From: Oerskovia flava | Lineage (GTDB): Bacteria; Actinomycetota; Actinomycetes; Actinomycetales; Cellulomonadaceae | Direction of reading: 5' to 3' | DNA: 64,000 nt | Assembly (NCBI RefSeq): GCF_026163685.1 | Contig: NZ_JAOXSR010000001.1 | Location: forward strand, 868,001-932,000 | Part shown: positions 9,403 through 16,801 of the stretch, one piece after another | Layout: each line of letters starts with the position of its first letter | Position numbering within the stretch: the stretch's first letter is position 1 | The notes under the pieces: generated by a model | Seen by the model: only the letters and a program-made list of their open reading frames with translations | Databases searched by the model: none | What the model was told of the DNA's origin: nothing | Translations under genes and position numbers: made by a program

Positions 9403-10038
9403 TCAGCCGAGCAGGTCGAGGTCGGCCGCCGTGTCGACGTCCCGACCGTCACCGGGGTGCTCGACGACGTCGATCAGGTCCGCGTGCGCGTCCAGCACGT
9501 CGCGACCACCGCGGTCGCCCTGCGCGCCACGCGCCACGCGCTCGGCGAGCGCCGCGTCGAGGACGAGCGGGTGCGCCCGGCCGCGGTGCGCGTTCGGCCT
9601 CCGGCCGGCGTCCGCCCAGCGGGAGACGACGGCGCGCCCGGGCCGGTGCGCGGCGAGGACCCGGGCCACGACGTCCGGTCCGACGTCGGGCTGGTCGACC
9701 AGCGCCACGACGACCCGTGCGGCGCCGCGCGCCAGGGCCGTGCTGATCCCGAGCCGGAGCGACGAGGCCATCCCGGTGGTCCAGGCGGGGTTCTCGACGA
9801 CGTGGGCCCCGGCGAGCGTGGCCTCCGCACGGACGCGGTCGGCCTCGGCGCCGAGGACCACCACGACCTCGTCGCAGCCGCCGTCGTGCAGCGCGGCGAC
9901 CAGGCCGTCGACCAGGGTCTGCCCGTCCTGGCGCAGCAGCGCCTTGGGTCCGCGGCCCAGTCGGCTGCCGTCCCCGGCCGCGAGCACGACGCCGGTCGTC
10001 GCCGTGGGCGGCTCCGAGATCTCGGCGTGCGCGGGCAC
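9403..10038 (-). CDS. mocA: MocA/MobA-like nucleotidyltransferase for molybdenum cofactor
   Basis: A 211-aa NTP transferase. The N-terminal nucleotide-binding signature GVVLAAGDGSRLGRGPKALL begins around residue 15, followed by VVVLGAEADRV and ALVDQPDVGPDVV, the acidic metal-binding turn. MocA attaches CMP to molybdopterin to make the cytosine dinucleotide form used by xanthine dehydrogenase-family enzymes; this fits the hydroxylase operon that converges on it (27-nt gap). The GTG at 10038 is chosen because it lies 7 nt after the stop of the upstream HxlR gene on the same strand, suggesting co-transcription. MobA (GMP transfer) is a less likely reading given the context. Confidence 0.8.
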   Translation of the reverse strand: MPAHAEISEPPTATTGVVLAAGDGSRLGRGPKALLRQDGQTLVDGLVAALHDGGCDEVVVVLGAEADRVRAEATLAGAHVVENPAWTTGMASSLRLGISTALARGAARVVVALVDQPDVGPDVVARVLAAHRPGRAVVSRWADAGRRPNAHRGRAHPLVLDAALAERVARGAQGDRGGRDVLDAHADLIDVVEHPGDGRDVDTAADLDLLG

Positions 10039-10045
10039 GGGGCGC

Positions 10046-10525
10046 TCAGGACGTCTTGTCTGTCTGTGTGTCGCTCCGTGTACCGGATGGCGTGCCGGAG
10101 GTGGCACCGGAGCGGGCGTCGTAGCGGACCTGGGCGGCAGCGACCTCGGTCACGGAGCCCTCGAGGACCTCGATGAGGGCGATCAGCCGGTCCGCGACGT
10201 CGGTGCCGAGCTCGGTGAGGCGGTACTCGACGTGCGGCGGCAGGGTGGCCCGGACCTCGCGGATGACGAGGCCGTCACGCTCGAGCGACTGCAACGTCTG
10301 CGCGAGCATCTTCTCGCTGACCCCGTCGATGCGGCGCCGCAGCGCGTTGAAGCGGATCGCGCCGTCGCGCAGCCCCGCCACGGTGAGCACGCCCCAACGC
10401 CCGGTCACGGTCTCGAGCGCCTTGCGTGACGTGCACCCGCGCTGGAACACGTCGGCGATGAACGCGTCGCTGGGACCGTCGTCCGTGGCGGGCTCGCCGG
10501 CTGCCGTGTCGGGGGGAGGGCTCAC
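10046..10525 (-). CDS. HxlR-family winged-helix regulator
   Basis: A 159-aa DNA-binding protein of the HxlR family, often sensors of redox or electrophile stress. The winged helix spans about residues 30-130: GCTSRKALETVTGRWGVLTV, RFNALRRRIDGVSEKMLAQT as the recognition region, and HVEYRLTELG in the wing. C31 matches the N-terminal Cys conserved in this group and is a possible redox switch. A Ser/Thr/Asp-rich tail of about 25 residues follows. It is divergent from a QorB-like quinone reductase with a palindrome between them, the same arrangement as ytfH-qorB in E. coli, so it most likely controls that gene and possibly the mocA behind it. Confidence 0.88.
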   Translation of the reverse strand: MSPPPDTAAGEPATDDGPSDAFIADVFQRGCTSRKALETVTGRWGVLTVAGLRDGAIRFNALRRRIDGVSEKMLAQTLQSLERDGLVIREVRATLPPHVEYRLTELGTDVADRLIALIEVLEGSVTEVAAAQVRYDARSGATSGTPSGTRSDTQTDKTS

Positions 10526-10579
10526 CCGACCATCGTACGGCGCGCACCGCCGATCTACGCTGTGAGATTCGCCGCACTA

Positions 10580-10592
10580 GCCAATAGTTGGC
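10580..10592. promoter_or_regulatory. Palindromic operator between HxlR gene and qorB
   Basis: GCCAATAGTTGGC is an inverted repeat with 5-nt arms and a 3-nt spacer, in the 140-nt divergent gap, 74 nt before the qorB start. It is A+T-richer than its surroundings. A binding site for the adjacent HxlR protein is the natural reading. Confidence 0.45.
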
Positions 10593-10665
10593 ACGGTGGA
10601 AAAGTAAGTGCATGCTGGAGGGGTCGCGCAGCAGTGCGGCGCAACCGTCTCTCGAGGAGAACCCC

Positions 10666-11556
10666 ATGATCGCTGTCACCGGAGCCACCGGCGCGCTCGG
10701 CCGCCACGTCGTCGAGACCCTGATCGCGCAGGGCCACCCCGCGGACCAGGTCGTCGCCGCGGTCCGCACCCCCGCACGTGCCCAGGACCTCGCCGACCGT
10801 GGCGTCGTCGTGCGCGAGGCGGACTACGACCGGCCCGAGACGCTCGCCCCGGCGCTCGAGGGTGTGAGCACGCTCCTGCTGGTGTCGGGCTCGGAGGTCG
10901 GTCGACGGGTCCCGCAGCACACCGCCGTCATCGACGCCGCGGTGGCCGCCGGTGTCCGCCACCTCGTCTACACGAGCGCGCCGCGCGCCACGACGTCGAG
11001 CCTGGTCCTGGCCCCGGAGCACAAGGCGACCGAGGAGGCCGTCGCGGCCTCGGGGCTCGCGTCCACGATCCTGCGCAACGGCTGGTACACAGAGAACTAC
11101 CTCTCGACCGTGCTCCAGGCGCGCGAGAGCGGCATGATCATCGGCAGCGTGGGTGACGGGCTCGTCGCGAGCGCGAGCCGCGACGACTTCGCCGAGGCCG
11201 CCGCGGTCGTGCTGGCCGAGATCGAGACGTCGGCGCAGAGCGCCCACGCCGGGGCGGTCTACGAGCTGGCGGGCGACGAGGCCTGGGACCACCCGGCCCT
11301 CGCCCGGGCCGCGAGCGAGGTCCTCGGTCGCGACGTCGTCTACCGCGACCTCGACCCTGCGGAGCACCGCGCCGCGCTCCTGGGCGCGGGCCTCGACGAG
11401 GGCACGGCCGGCTTCCTCGTGGCGCTCGACGGGAACATCCGCGGGGGCGACCTCGCGGAGACCAGCGGTGACCTCGCCCGCCTGCTCGGCCGTCCGACGA
11501 CGCCGCTCACCGAGGGCCTCGCTGCGGCGCTGGCGGTGGCCCCGGCGCACTCCTGA
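10666..11556 (+). CDS. qorB: QorB-like NAD(P)H:quinone reductase (NmrA-like atypical SDR)
   Basis: A 296-aa Rossmann protein. The nucleotide-binding loop is at the very N-terminus, VTGATGALGRHV (residues 4-15); VSTLLLVSGSEVG and VRHLVYTSAPRA follow, then ILRNGWYTENYL, hallmarks of the QorB/NmrA-like group that lacks the Tyr-Lys pair of classical SDRs. It probably reduces quinones or related electrophiles. The ATG at 10666 follows GAGGAGA by 5 nt; earlier in-frame starts lie in the promoter. The divergent HxlR regulator and the operator upstream suggest induction by quinone or aldehyde stress. The CatE-like ring-cleavage enzyme downstream would fit the same stress theme. Confidence 0.87.
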   Translation: MIAVTGATGALGRHVVETLIAQGHPADQVVAAVRTPARAQDLADRGVVVREADYDRPETLAPALEGVSTLLLVSGSEVGRRVPQHTAVIDAAVAAGVRHLVYTSAPRATTSSLVLAPEHKATEEAVAASGLASTILRNGWYTENYLSTVLQARESGMIIGSVGDGLVASASRDDFAEAAAVVLAEIETSAQSAHAGAVYELAGDEAWDHPALARAASEVLGRDVVYRDLDPAEHRAALLGAGLDEGTAGFLVALDGNIRGGDLAETSGDLARLLGRPTTPLTEGLAAALAVAPAHS

Positions 11557-11587
11557 GCGGTGCGGGAATGCGCGGTGCCCGCTAATG

Positions 11588-11601
11588 GTTGAAGCATCAA
11601 C
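11588..11601. promoter_or_regulatory. Palindromic operator before the catE-like gene
   Basis: GTTGAAGCATCAAC has 5-nt perfect arms and a 4-nt spacer, 40 nt before the ATG. Palindromes of this type are bound by MarR-family repressors of quinone and catechol-detoxifying dioxygenases. No marR gene is in the window, so the regulator would act from elsewhere. Confidence 0.45.
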
Positions 11602-11641
11602 AACCGTCCGTCCCGGTCCGACCGGGTGACCAAGGAGCGTC

Positions 11642-12628
11642 ATGACCACCGCGCACGCCCGAGACCTGCTCGCCGCCGACACGTCGATGGACGCGGTGAC
11701 CCTCCATGTCGACGACCTCGACCTCATGGCGCGCTACTACCGGGACGCGCTCTCGCTGCGGGAGCTGCCGGTCCCGGAGTCGCTCGGGCTCCCGGCCGGG
11801 GACCACGGGCAGACCGTGGTCCTCGGCCGGGGCTCGAGGCCGTTGGTCGTGCTGCGCCGCACGCGTGACCTCCCGCTGCCGGGCCGGGGCGAGGCGGGCC
11901 TGTTCCACACGGCGATCCTGTTCGACGATGAGCCGGCCCTGGCGACGGCCGTCGCCTCGGTCGCCCGGACCGCACCGAGCACCTTCATCGGGAGCGCCGA
12001 CCACCTCGTGTCACAGGCGTTCTACTTCACGGACCCGGAGGGCAACGGGGTCGAGCTCTACACGGACCGGCCCCGCGACCAGTGGGCGTGGGACGGCGGG
12101 CACGTCCGGATGGCCACCGAGCGCCTCGACCCGAACGCCTTCCTCGGTGCCCACCTCACGGACCAGGCCCGGGAGGCCCTCGCGACCACGGGCGTGACCG
12201 ACGGCCTGGCGCACGAGGGGGCCGTCGTCGGGCACGTGCACCTGCAGGTGGGCGACGTGCCGACCGCGCGCGCCTTCTACGTCGACGCGCTCGGCTTCGA
12301 GGAGACGGCGAGCGTCCCCGGGGCGTTGTTCGTCGCGGCGGGCGGGTACCACCACCACATGGCGATGAACACGTGGAACAGCCGCGGTGCGGGTCCGCGC
12401 GCCTCGACGCTCGGCCTCGGCACGGTGGCGATCACTGTCCCCGCGCCCGACGACGTCGCCGCCCTGCGCGACCGGCTCACCACGGCGGGCGTGCCGGTCC
12501 GCGACGACGGCCTCGTGCTGCGTTTCGACGACCCGTGGAACAACCGGCTGGAGGTCGCGGTCGCCCCGGTCAGTCGCGGCGGTTCTCCGGTATCCGCAGC
12601 CGGCGCGCGAACAGCCGCCGCTGGGTGA
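11642..12628 (+). CDS. catE: VOC-family ring-cleavage dioxygenase (CatE-like)
   Basis: A 328-aa protein with two vicinal-oxygen-chelate modules. Module one has VTLHVDDLDLMARYY, LFHTAILF and FTDPEGNGVELYTDRPRD. Module two begins GHVHLQVGDVPTARAFY with the metal His, and has GGYHHHMAMNTWNS and NNRLEVAV with the Glu. The GYHHH-NTWN pattern is typical of Bacillus CatE/YfiE catechol 2,3-dioxygenase, which opens catechols and protects against quinones. Bacillus CatE is about 285 aa; here there is an extra Ala-rich tail. The tail overlaps the convergent downstream gene by 59 nt. The ATG follows AAGGAGCG with good spacing. Confidence 0.82.
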   Translation: MTTAHARDLLAADTSMDAVTLHVDDLDLMARYYRDALSLRELPVPESLGLPAGDHGQTVVLGRGSRPLVVLRRTRDLPLPGRGEAGLFHTAILFDDEPALATAVASVARTAPSTFIGSADHLVSQAFYFTDPEGNGVELYTDRPRDQWAWDGGHVRMATERLDPNAFLGAHLTDQAREALATTGVTDGLAHEGAVVGHVHLQVGDVPTARAFYVDALGFEETASVPGALFVAAGGYHHHMAMNTWNSRGAGPRASTLGLGTVAITVPAPDDVAALRDRLTTAGVPVRDDGLVLRFDDPWNNRLEVAVAPVSRGGSPVSAAGARTAAAG

Positions 12629-13160
12629 GCCACCCGAGCACGGCCAGGGTCACCCAGACCAGCACGGAGACGACCTGCTCCCACGCCGCCTCGGGGTGGC
12701 GCAGGAACCCGAAGAGGTCCTCGTCGACCCGGCCGAGGCCTGCCATGACGATCCCGGCGCCGCCGATGGTCGTCAGCCACAGCAGCGCCCTGGCGCGATA
12801 GCGGTCGGCGAGGAACCCGCTCGTCGCCGCGACCGCGACGACCAGCACGACGGCGAGCAGCCAGTTGCCCGAGTCGCCGGAGATCGTGCCGTAGATCTTC
12901 GCGCCGATCACGGCGCCCGTGAGGATGCCGACGAAGAACGCCGCGAACTTGAAGATGAACGTCACGACGAACCAGGCCACGACCGCGCTCAGCGCGCCGA
13001 TGAGCAGCGCGGTGCCGGAGCTCGACTGGAAGAGGTCCGCGAGCAGCCAGCCCAGGCCGAAGCCCGAGGCCAGCACGGCGGCGTGCAGCGACCCGATGCC
13101 GGCGAAGCACAGGACGAGCCCGAGAAGGACGATGACCACACCTGCGACGATCGGGTCCAT
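12570..13160 (-). CDS. DUF4203-like polytopic membrane protein
   Basis: A 196-aa protein with about six to seven transmembrane segments starting at residue 5 (IVAGVVIVLLGLVLCFAGIG) and ending near residue 180 before a basic Arg-rich tail. The pattern resembles DUF4203/TM7S3-like proteins, which have no firm function. No catalytic residues are visible. Its 3' end overlaps the catE-like gene on the other strand. Downstream lies no further gene on this strand; upstream, 26 nt away, is the stop of the universal stress protein gene, so read-through co-transcription from that operon is possible. Confidence 0.72.
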   Translation of the reverse strand: MDPIVAGVVIVLLGLVLCFAGIGSLHAAVLASGFGLGWLLADLFQSSSGTALLIGALSAVVAWFVVTFIFKFAAFFVGILTGAVIGAKIYGTISGDSGNWLLAVVLVVAVAATSGFLADRYRARALLWLTTIGGAGIVMAGLGRVDEDLFGFLRHPEAAWEQVVSVLVWVTLAVLGWLTQRRLFARRLRIPENRRD

Positions 13161-13186
13161 CGACAGCTCCAGTCGCTGAGGGAGAC

Positions 13187-13570
13187 CTAGTGCTGGGCCT
13201 TGATCACCAGGACCGGGACGGACGCGTCCAGCAGGACGCGCTGGGTGGTGCTCCCGAGCAGGAACTTACCCACCGGGGTGCGCTTGCGCGAGCCGATGAC
13301 GATGAGCTCGGCGCTCGTGCGCTCGGCCTCGTCGAGGATCGCCTCGGGCGGATCGGCGTCGGGGTCGCGGTAGGTGATCGCGGGCGGACCGACCTCGGAC
13401 GGCAGCGTCTCGAGGAGGTGCGCGAGGTCGGCGGGGACGGCGGTCTCGTCGTCCTGCGGGGTGAGGACGAACACCGCGAGCGGTAGTCGTCGTCGTGTCG
13501 CCTCGCCCGCGGCGGCGCGCAGCGCTGCTTCCCCCTGCGGTGAGTCGTTGTAGGCCACCAGTACGGCCAT
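13187..13570 (-). CDS. Universal stress protein (UspA family)
   Basis: A 127-aa single-domain Usp. It starts MAVLVAYNDSPQGEAAL (strand 1 and the ATP-binding Asp), and the C-terminal part has the ATP motif G-x2-G-x9-G-S in GSRKRTPVGKFLLGSTTQRV, followed by VPVLVIKA. The motif makes it an ATP-binding member. The ATG overlaps the stop of the IclR gene as TGATG, so its translation is coupled to the regulator and it should be expressed whenever the regulator is. A stress protein tied to an IclR regulator is uncommon and may link carbon state to stress. Confidence 0.88.
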   Translation of the reverse strand: MAVLVAYNDSPQGEAALRAAAGEATRRRLPLAVFVLTPQDDETAVPADLAHLLETLPSEVGPPAITYRDPDADPPEAILDEAERTSAELIVIGSRKRTPVGKFLLGSTTQRVLLDASVPVLVIKAQH

Positions 13571-14454
13571 CACCGATATCCTTCCGCGTCTGTCGGAGCC
13601 GGGCCTCCGCCCTCGAACTCTCTCACAGATGGACTGTCGCCGCCGCGACCCGGGAGGCGTGGCGGCGAGGCGGTGGGCCGAGCCGCGTCGCCGAGCTCGG
13701 CGGGCACCGCGAGCGTGGGTGGCAAGGTCGCCGGGACCTGCGTGGCGACGATCCGCCGCAGCTCGTCGTGCCGCTCCGGGCCCATCCGTTCGGCGGGCGC
13801 GGTGACGCTCAGCGCGGCGACCGCCTGCCCGCCGCGCAGCACGGGGACCGCCAGGCAGCTGATCCCCGGTTCGTTCTCCTCGGTCTCCGTCGCGAACCCT
13901 CGCTCGCGCGTGGCGGACAGCGCGGACCGCAGGGTGTCCCGGACGGCGTCGTCCGGCGCGTACCAGGCGAGCGCGGCCTCGTCGAGGTCGCGGTGGGCGA
14001 GCAGCGCGCGACCGAGCGCGGTGGTCGCCGCGGGGCGGCGGCGGCCGACGGCGGACCAGACCCGCACGGCGCGTGCGGGTTCGATCTTGTCGAGGTAGAC
14101 GATCTCGGTGCCGGACAGCGCGCCGAGGTGGACCAGCTCGTCGGTGGCCGCGCACAGGGTCCGCAGCGCGGGCTCCAGGAGGGCGGGCAGGTTCTCCTCG
14201 CCCAGGTAGACGGTCGCGAGGGCCGTGGCCGCCTGCCCGAGCCGGTAGCTGCCGCTCACGGGGTCCTGCTCGGTGAACCCGCGAAAGCGCAGCGCGGCGA
14301 GCGTGCGGTGCAGGGACGCCTTGTTGAGGTCGAGCCGGCTCGCGAGGGTGCCGAGCGGCAGGCCCCCGGGCCCTGCCGCGGCGAGCTCCTCGAGCGCGCG
14401 CAGCGCCTTGTCGACGCTGCCGAGCGGGCTCGCGTCGCCACCGGCTTCCGTCAT
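13570..14454 (-). CDS. IclR-family regulator of the KDG/KDPG cluster
   Basis: A 294-aa IclR protein. The winged helix (about residues 10-75) includes SVDKALRALEELA, LNKASLHRTLAALRFRGF and YRLGQAATALA; the effector domain (about 85-250) includes ELVHLGALSGTEIVYLDKIE, TALGRALLAH and CLAVPVLRGGQAVAALSV. A disordered Pro/Gly tail extends past the usual ~255 residues. The ATG at 14454 follows GGAAGGG on the minus strand; earlier in-frame codons run into the operators. It is divergent from eda with 68 nt between, which hold two copies of a 17-nt palindrome, so it very likely represses the KDG/KDPG genes and itself until a keto-deoxy sugar acid binds. Confidence 0.9.
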   Translation of the reverse strand: MTEAGGDASPLGSVDKALRALEELAAAGPGGLPLGTLASRLDLNKASLHRTLAALRFRGFTEQDPVSGSYRLGQAATALATVYLGEENLPALLEPALRTLCAATDELVHLGALSGTEIVYLDKIEPARAVRVWSAVGRRRPAATTALGRALLAHRDLDEAALAWYAPDDAVRDTLRSALSATRERGFATETEENEPGISCLAVPVLRGGQAVAALSVTAPAERMGPERHDELRRIVATQVPATLPPTLAVPAELGDAARPTASPPRLPGRGGDSPSVREFEGGGPAPTDAEGYR

Positions 14455-14475
14455 GAGAGCCCTTCCCGTAGAGTC

Positions 14476-14513
14476 GTTCCGCAGTACAGAACCGCCGTTC
14501 ACCATAGCGAAAC
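14476..14513. promoter_or_regulatory. Tandem 17-nt IclR operators
   Basis: Two imperfect palindromes of the same form: GTTCCGCAGTACAGAAC at 14476-14492 and GTTCACCATAGCGAAAC at 14497-14513. Their starts are 21 nt apart, two helical turns, so bound dimers would sit on the same DNA face. They fill the gap between the divergent IclR gene and eda. Confidence 0.6.
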
Positions 14514-14522
14514 GAGACACTG

Positions 14523-15182
14523 ATGTCACCCACCGCCAGCTCCGTGGTCGACCAGCTCGGCGCCGCGCGGGTCGTCCCCGTCGTCGTCGTCGATGGCGCA
14601 GCCGACGGCCTCCAGGTCGCCGGCGCCCTGGCCGACGGCGGCCTGCCCGTCGCCGAGGTCACCTTCCGCACCGCCGGGGCCCACCTCGCGATCGAGGCGA
14701 TCGCCTCCGAACGCCCCGACGTCCTCGTCGGCGCCGGGACGATCGTCACCGCCCAGCAGGTCGACGAGGCCGTCCGCGTCGGCGCCCGGTTCCTCGTCTC
14801 GCCGGGTCTGTCCGCCGACGTCGTGCGCCGGGCCCAGCACCACGGCGTGCCGATCCTCCCGGGCGTCGCCACGCCGTCGGACATCATCGCCGCGCTCGAC
14901 CTCGGGCTCGACCTCGTCAAGCTCTTCCCCGCCGGTGTCCTCGGCGGCCCGGCGACCGTCAAGGCCTTCTCCGCACCCTTCCCCGGCGTGCGGTTCGTGC
15001 CCACCGGGGGAGTGGGCGCCGCCAACCTGCTCGACTACCTCGCCCTGCCCGCCGTCCACGCCGCCGGCGGCTCCTGGATGGTCGAGCGCTCGCTCGTCGC
15101 CGCCGGCGACTGGGCCGAGATCACCCGCCGCACCCGCGAGGCCGTCGCCCTCGCCGCCTCCACGCCCACCGAAGGAGCCTGA
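14523..15182 (+). CDS. eda: KDPG/KHG aldolase
   Basis: A 219-aa class I aldolase that splits 2-keto-3-deoxy-6-phosphogluconate into pyruvate and glyceraldehyde-3-phosphate. E45 (AEVTFRT) and the Schiff-base K133 (DLVKLFPA) stand at exactly the E. coli Eda numbers; GAGTIVT, PGVATPSD and VPTGGVG are the phosphate- and substrate-binding loops. Length is typical. It is the first gene behind the IclR operators and is followed after 3 nt by the kinase that makes its substrate, so the two form one operon. Confidence 0.95.
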   Translation: MSPTASSVVDQLGAARVVPVVVVDGAADGLQVAGALADGGLPVAEVTFRTAGAHLAIEAIASERPDVLVGAGTIVTAQQVDEAVRVGARFLVSPGLSADVVRRAQHHGVPILPGVATPSDIIAALDLGLDLVKLFPAGVLGGPATVKAFSAPFPGVRFVPTGGVGAANLLDYLALPAVHAAGGSWMVERSLVAAGDWAEITRRTREAVALAASTPTEGA

Positions 15183-15185
15183 CCC

Positions 15186-16310
15186 GTGACCGAGAACGCC
15201 ACCGGCGCGAGCGCGCCGCTCACCGTCCGACCCGCCGCCGACTGCGCGTACGACGTCGTCGCCCTCGGCGAGGTCATGCTCCGCCTCGACCCGGGCGAGC
15301 GCCGCATCAAGACCGCCCGCACCTTCAGCGCCTGGGAGGGCGGCGGCGAGTACAACGTCGCCCGGGGCCTGCGCCGCTGCTTCGGCCTGCGCGGCGCGGT
15401 CGTCACGGCGCTCGCGGACAACGAGGTCGGCCGGCTCGTCGAGGACCTCATGCTCACCGGCGGGCTCGACACGAGCCACGTGCGGTGGGTGCCCTACGAC
15501 GGCATCGGCCGGGCCGTACGCAACGGCCTCAACTTCACCGAGCGCGGCTTCGGCGTGCGCGGCGCCGTCGGGGTCTCGGACCGCGGCAACACGGCGATCG
15601 CGCAGATGCGGCCCGACGACGTCGACTGGGACGAGCTGTTCGGGCGCGGCGTGCGGTGGTTCCACACGGGCGGGATCTTCGCGGCGCTCTCGGAGTCGTC
15701 CGCCGACGTGGCCGAGGCCGCCATGGCCGCCGCCCGCCGGCACGGGACGATCGTGTCGTACGACCTCAACTACCGCCCCTCGCTGTGGCAGGGGATCGGC
15801 GGGGTCGAGCGGGCGCAGGAGGTCAACCGCCGCCTCGCGCGGCACGTCGACGTGATGATCGGCAACGAGGAGGACTTCACGGCGAGCCTCGGCTTCGAGG
15901 TCGAGGGCGTCGACGAGTCGCTGACCGACCTCGACACGGGCGCGTTCCGGGCCATGATCTCGCGGGCCGCCGACGAGTACCCGAACTTCCAGGTCATCGC
16001 GACGACCCTGCGCGGGGTCACGAGCGCGTCCGTCAACGACTGGGGCGCGATCGCGTGGTCGCGCGTGCAGGGCTTCGCCGAGGCGACCCACCGCGCGGAC
16101 CTCGAGATCCTCGACCGCGTCGGCGGCGGGGACTCGTTCGCCTCGGGTCTCGCCTACGGGCTGATGGAGCTCGGGTCGATCGCCGAGGCCGTCGAGTACG
16201 GGGCGGCGCACGGTGCGCTCGCGATGACGACGCCGGGCGACACGTCGACCGCGTCGCTCGCCGAGGTGCGCAAGCTCGCGTCGGGCGGGAGCGCGCGCGT
16301 CCAGCGCTGA
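15186..16310 (+). CDS. kdgK: 2-keto-3-deoxygluconate kinase (PfkB family)
   Basis: A 374-aa ribokinase-type sugar kinase that makes KDPG from 2-keto-3-deoxygluconate. The N-terminal substrate part has VVALGEVMLRLDPGE and GGGEYNVARGL; the ATP/catalytic end has DRVGGGDSFASGLAYGL, with the GGD/anion-hole Asp as base. VSYDLNYRPSLW is the signature typical of KDG kinases. The GTG start follows GAAGGAG within the end of eda and lies 3 nt after its stop. The sequence is longer than many KDG kinases (~310-340 aa) because of a 20-residue N-terminal extension and inserts. Together with eda it completes the lower Entner-Doudoroff/uronate route. Confidence 0.9.
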   Translation: MTENATGASAPLTVRPAADCAYDVVALGEVMLRLDPGERRIKTARTFSAWEGGGEYNVARGLRRCFGLRGAVVTALADNEVGRLVEDLMLTGGLDTSHVRWVPYDGIGRAVRNGLNFTERGFGVRGAVGVSDRGNTAIAQMRPDDVDWDELFGRGVRWFHTGGIFAALSESSADVAEAAMAAARRHGTIVSYDLNYRPSLWQGIGGVERAQEVNRRLARHVDVMIGNEEDFTASLGFEVEGVDESLTDLDTGAFRAMISRAADEYPNFQVIATTLRGVTSASVNDWGAIAWSRVQGFAEATHRADLEILDRVGGGDSFASGLAYGLMELGSIAEAVEYGAAHGALAMTTPGDTSTASLAEVRKLASGGSARVQR

Positions 16311-16365
16311 GCCCTCGGGCAACACCGACATCTCGGGCGAGGTCGGCGGCGCGGGGTTAGGGTGA

Positions 16366-16403
16366 CGGCAGGTGTCCGGGGTACGTGACCCGATCACCTG
16401 CCG
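16366..16403 (+). terminator. Hairpin between kdgK and the next gene
   Basis: CGGCAGGTG (16366-16374) pairs perfectly with CACCTGCCG (16395-16403), with a smaller GGGT/ACCC stem inside. A possible -10 hexamer TAGGGT lies just before it (16358-16363), so the hairpin may end the eda-kdgK transcript or fold in the leader of the next gene. No U tract. Confidence 0.4.
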
Positions 16404-16420
16404 ACTGCCGGGAGGTGCGC

Positions 16421-16789
16421 GTGACGAGGCGAGACGGGACCGTCGAGCCCCGACTCCCGCGACGGCGCGTCGACGTGCCGGCGGACCTCTCCCGCGCCGT
16501 CGAGCACGCGCGGATCCTGCGCGGCGCCGGTGATCCCACGGGAGCCGCCCGCGTCCTCGACCGGGCGTTCGACGCCGAGGGCGTCCGCGCCCGCACCGTG
16601 TCCGAGCCGCTGCGGTTCCGGGCGCTCGTGCTGCGCGCCGACCTCGCCCTGCAGCTGCACGACGACGTCGCCGCCGCCCGGTTCCTGGACGGTGCCGAGG
16701 CGCTCCCGCTCCTCGCCGACGCTCTCACGGCTCTCGACGACGAGGTGCACCGTGCCGAGGAGCTGCGCGAGCAGCTCGCAGCAGACTGA
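16421..16789 (+). CDS. Uncharacterised 122-aa helical protein in the KDG cluster
   Basis: I do not recognise this protein. It begins with an Arg-rich stretch (TRRDGTVEPRLPRRRVDV), then is predicted almost wholly helical: DLSRAVEHARILRGAGD, GAARVLDRAFDAEG, LRFRALVLRADLALQLHDD, DDEVHRAEELREQL. The helix pairs resemble a TPR-like bundle. There is no signal peptide, membrane segment or metal motif. The GTG start follows GGGAGG by about 6 nt, and codon use is like the neighbours, so it is a real gene. It lies 12 nt before the SDR gene, which carries its own GAGGAG site, and after the kinase gene, so it may be part of the same pathway operon. Confidence 0.7.
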   Translation: MTRRDGTVEPRLPRRRVDVPADLSRAVEHARILRGAGDPTGAARVLDRAFDAEGVRARTVSEPLRFRALVLRADLALQLHDDVAAARFLDGAEALPLLADALTALDDEVHRAEELREQLAAD

Positions 16790-16801
16790 CGAGGAGTGCG
16801 A

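Noticed and set aside
14273-16360. A 695-codon plus-strand frame across IclR, eda and kdgK
   Set aside because: Arg-rich shadow in another frame of real genes.
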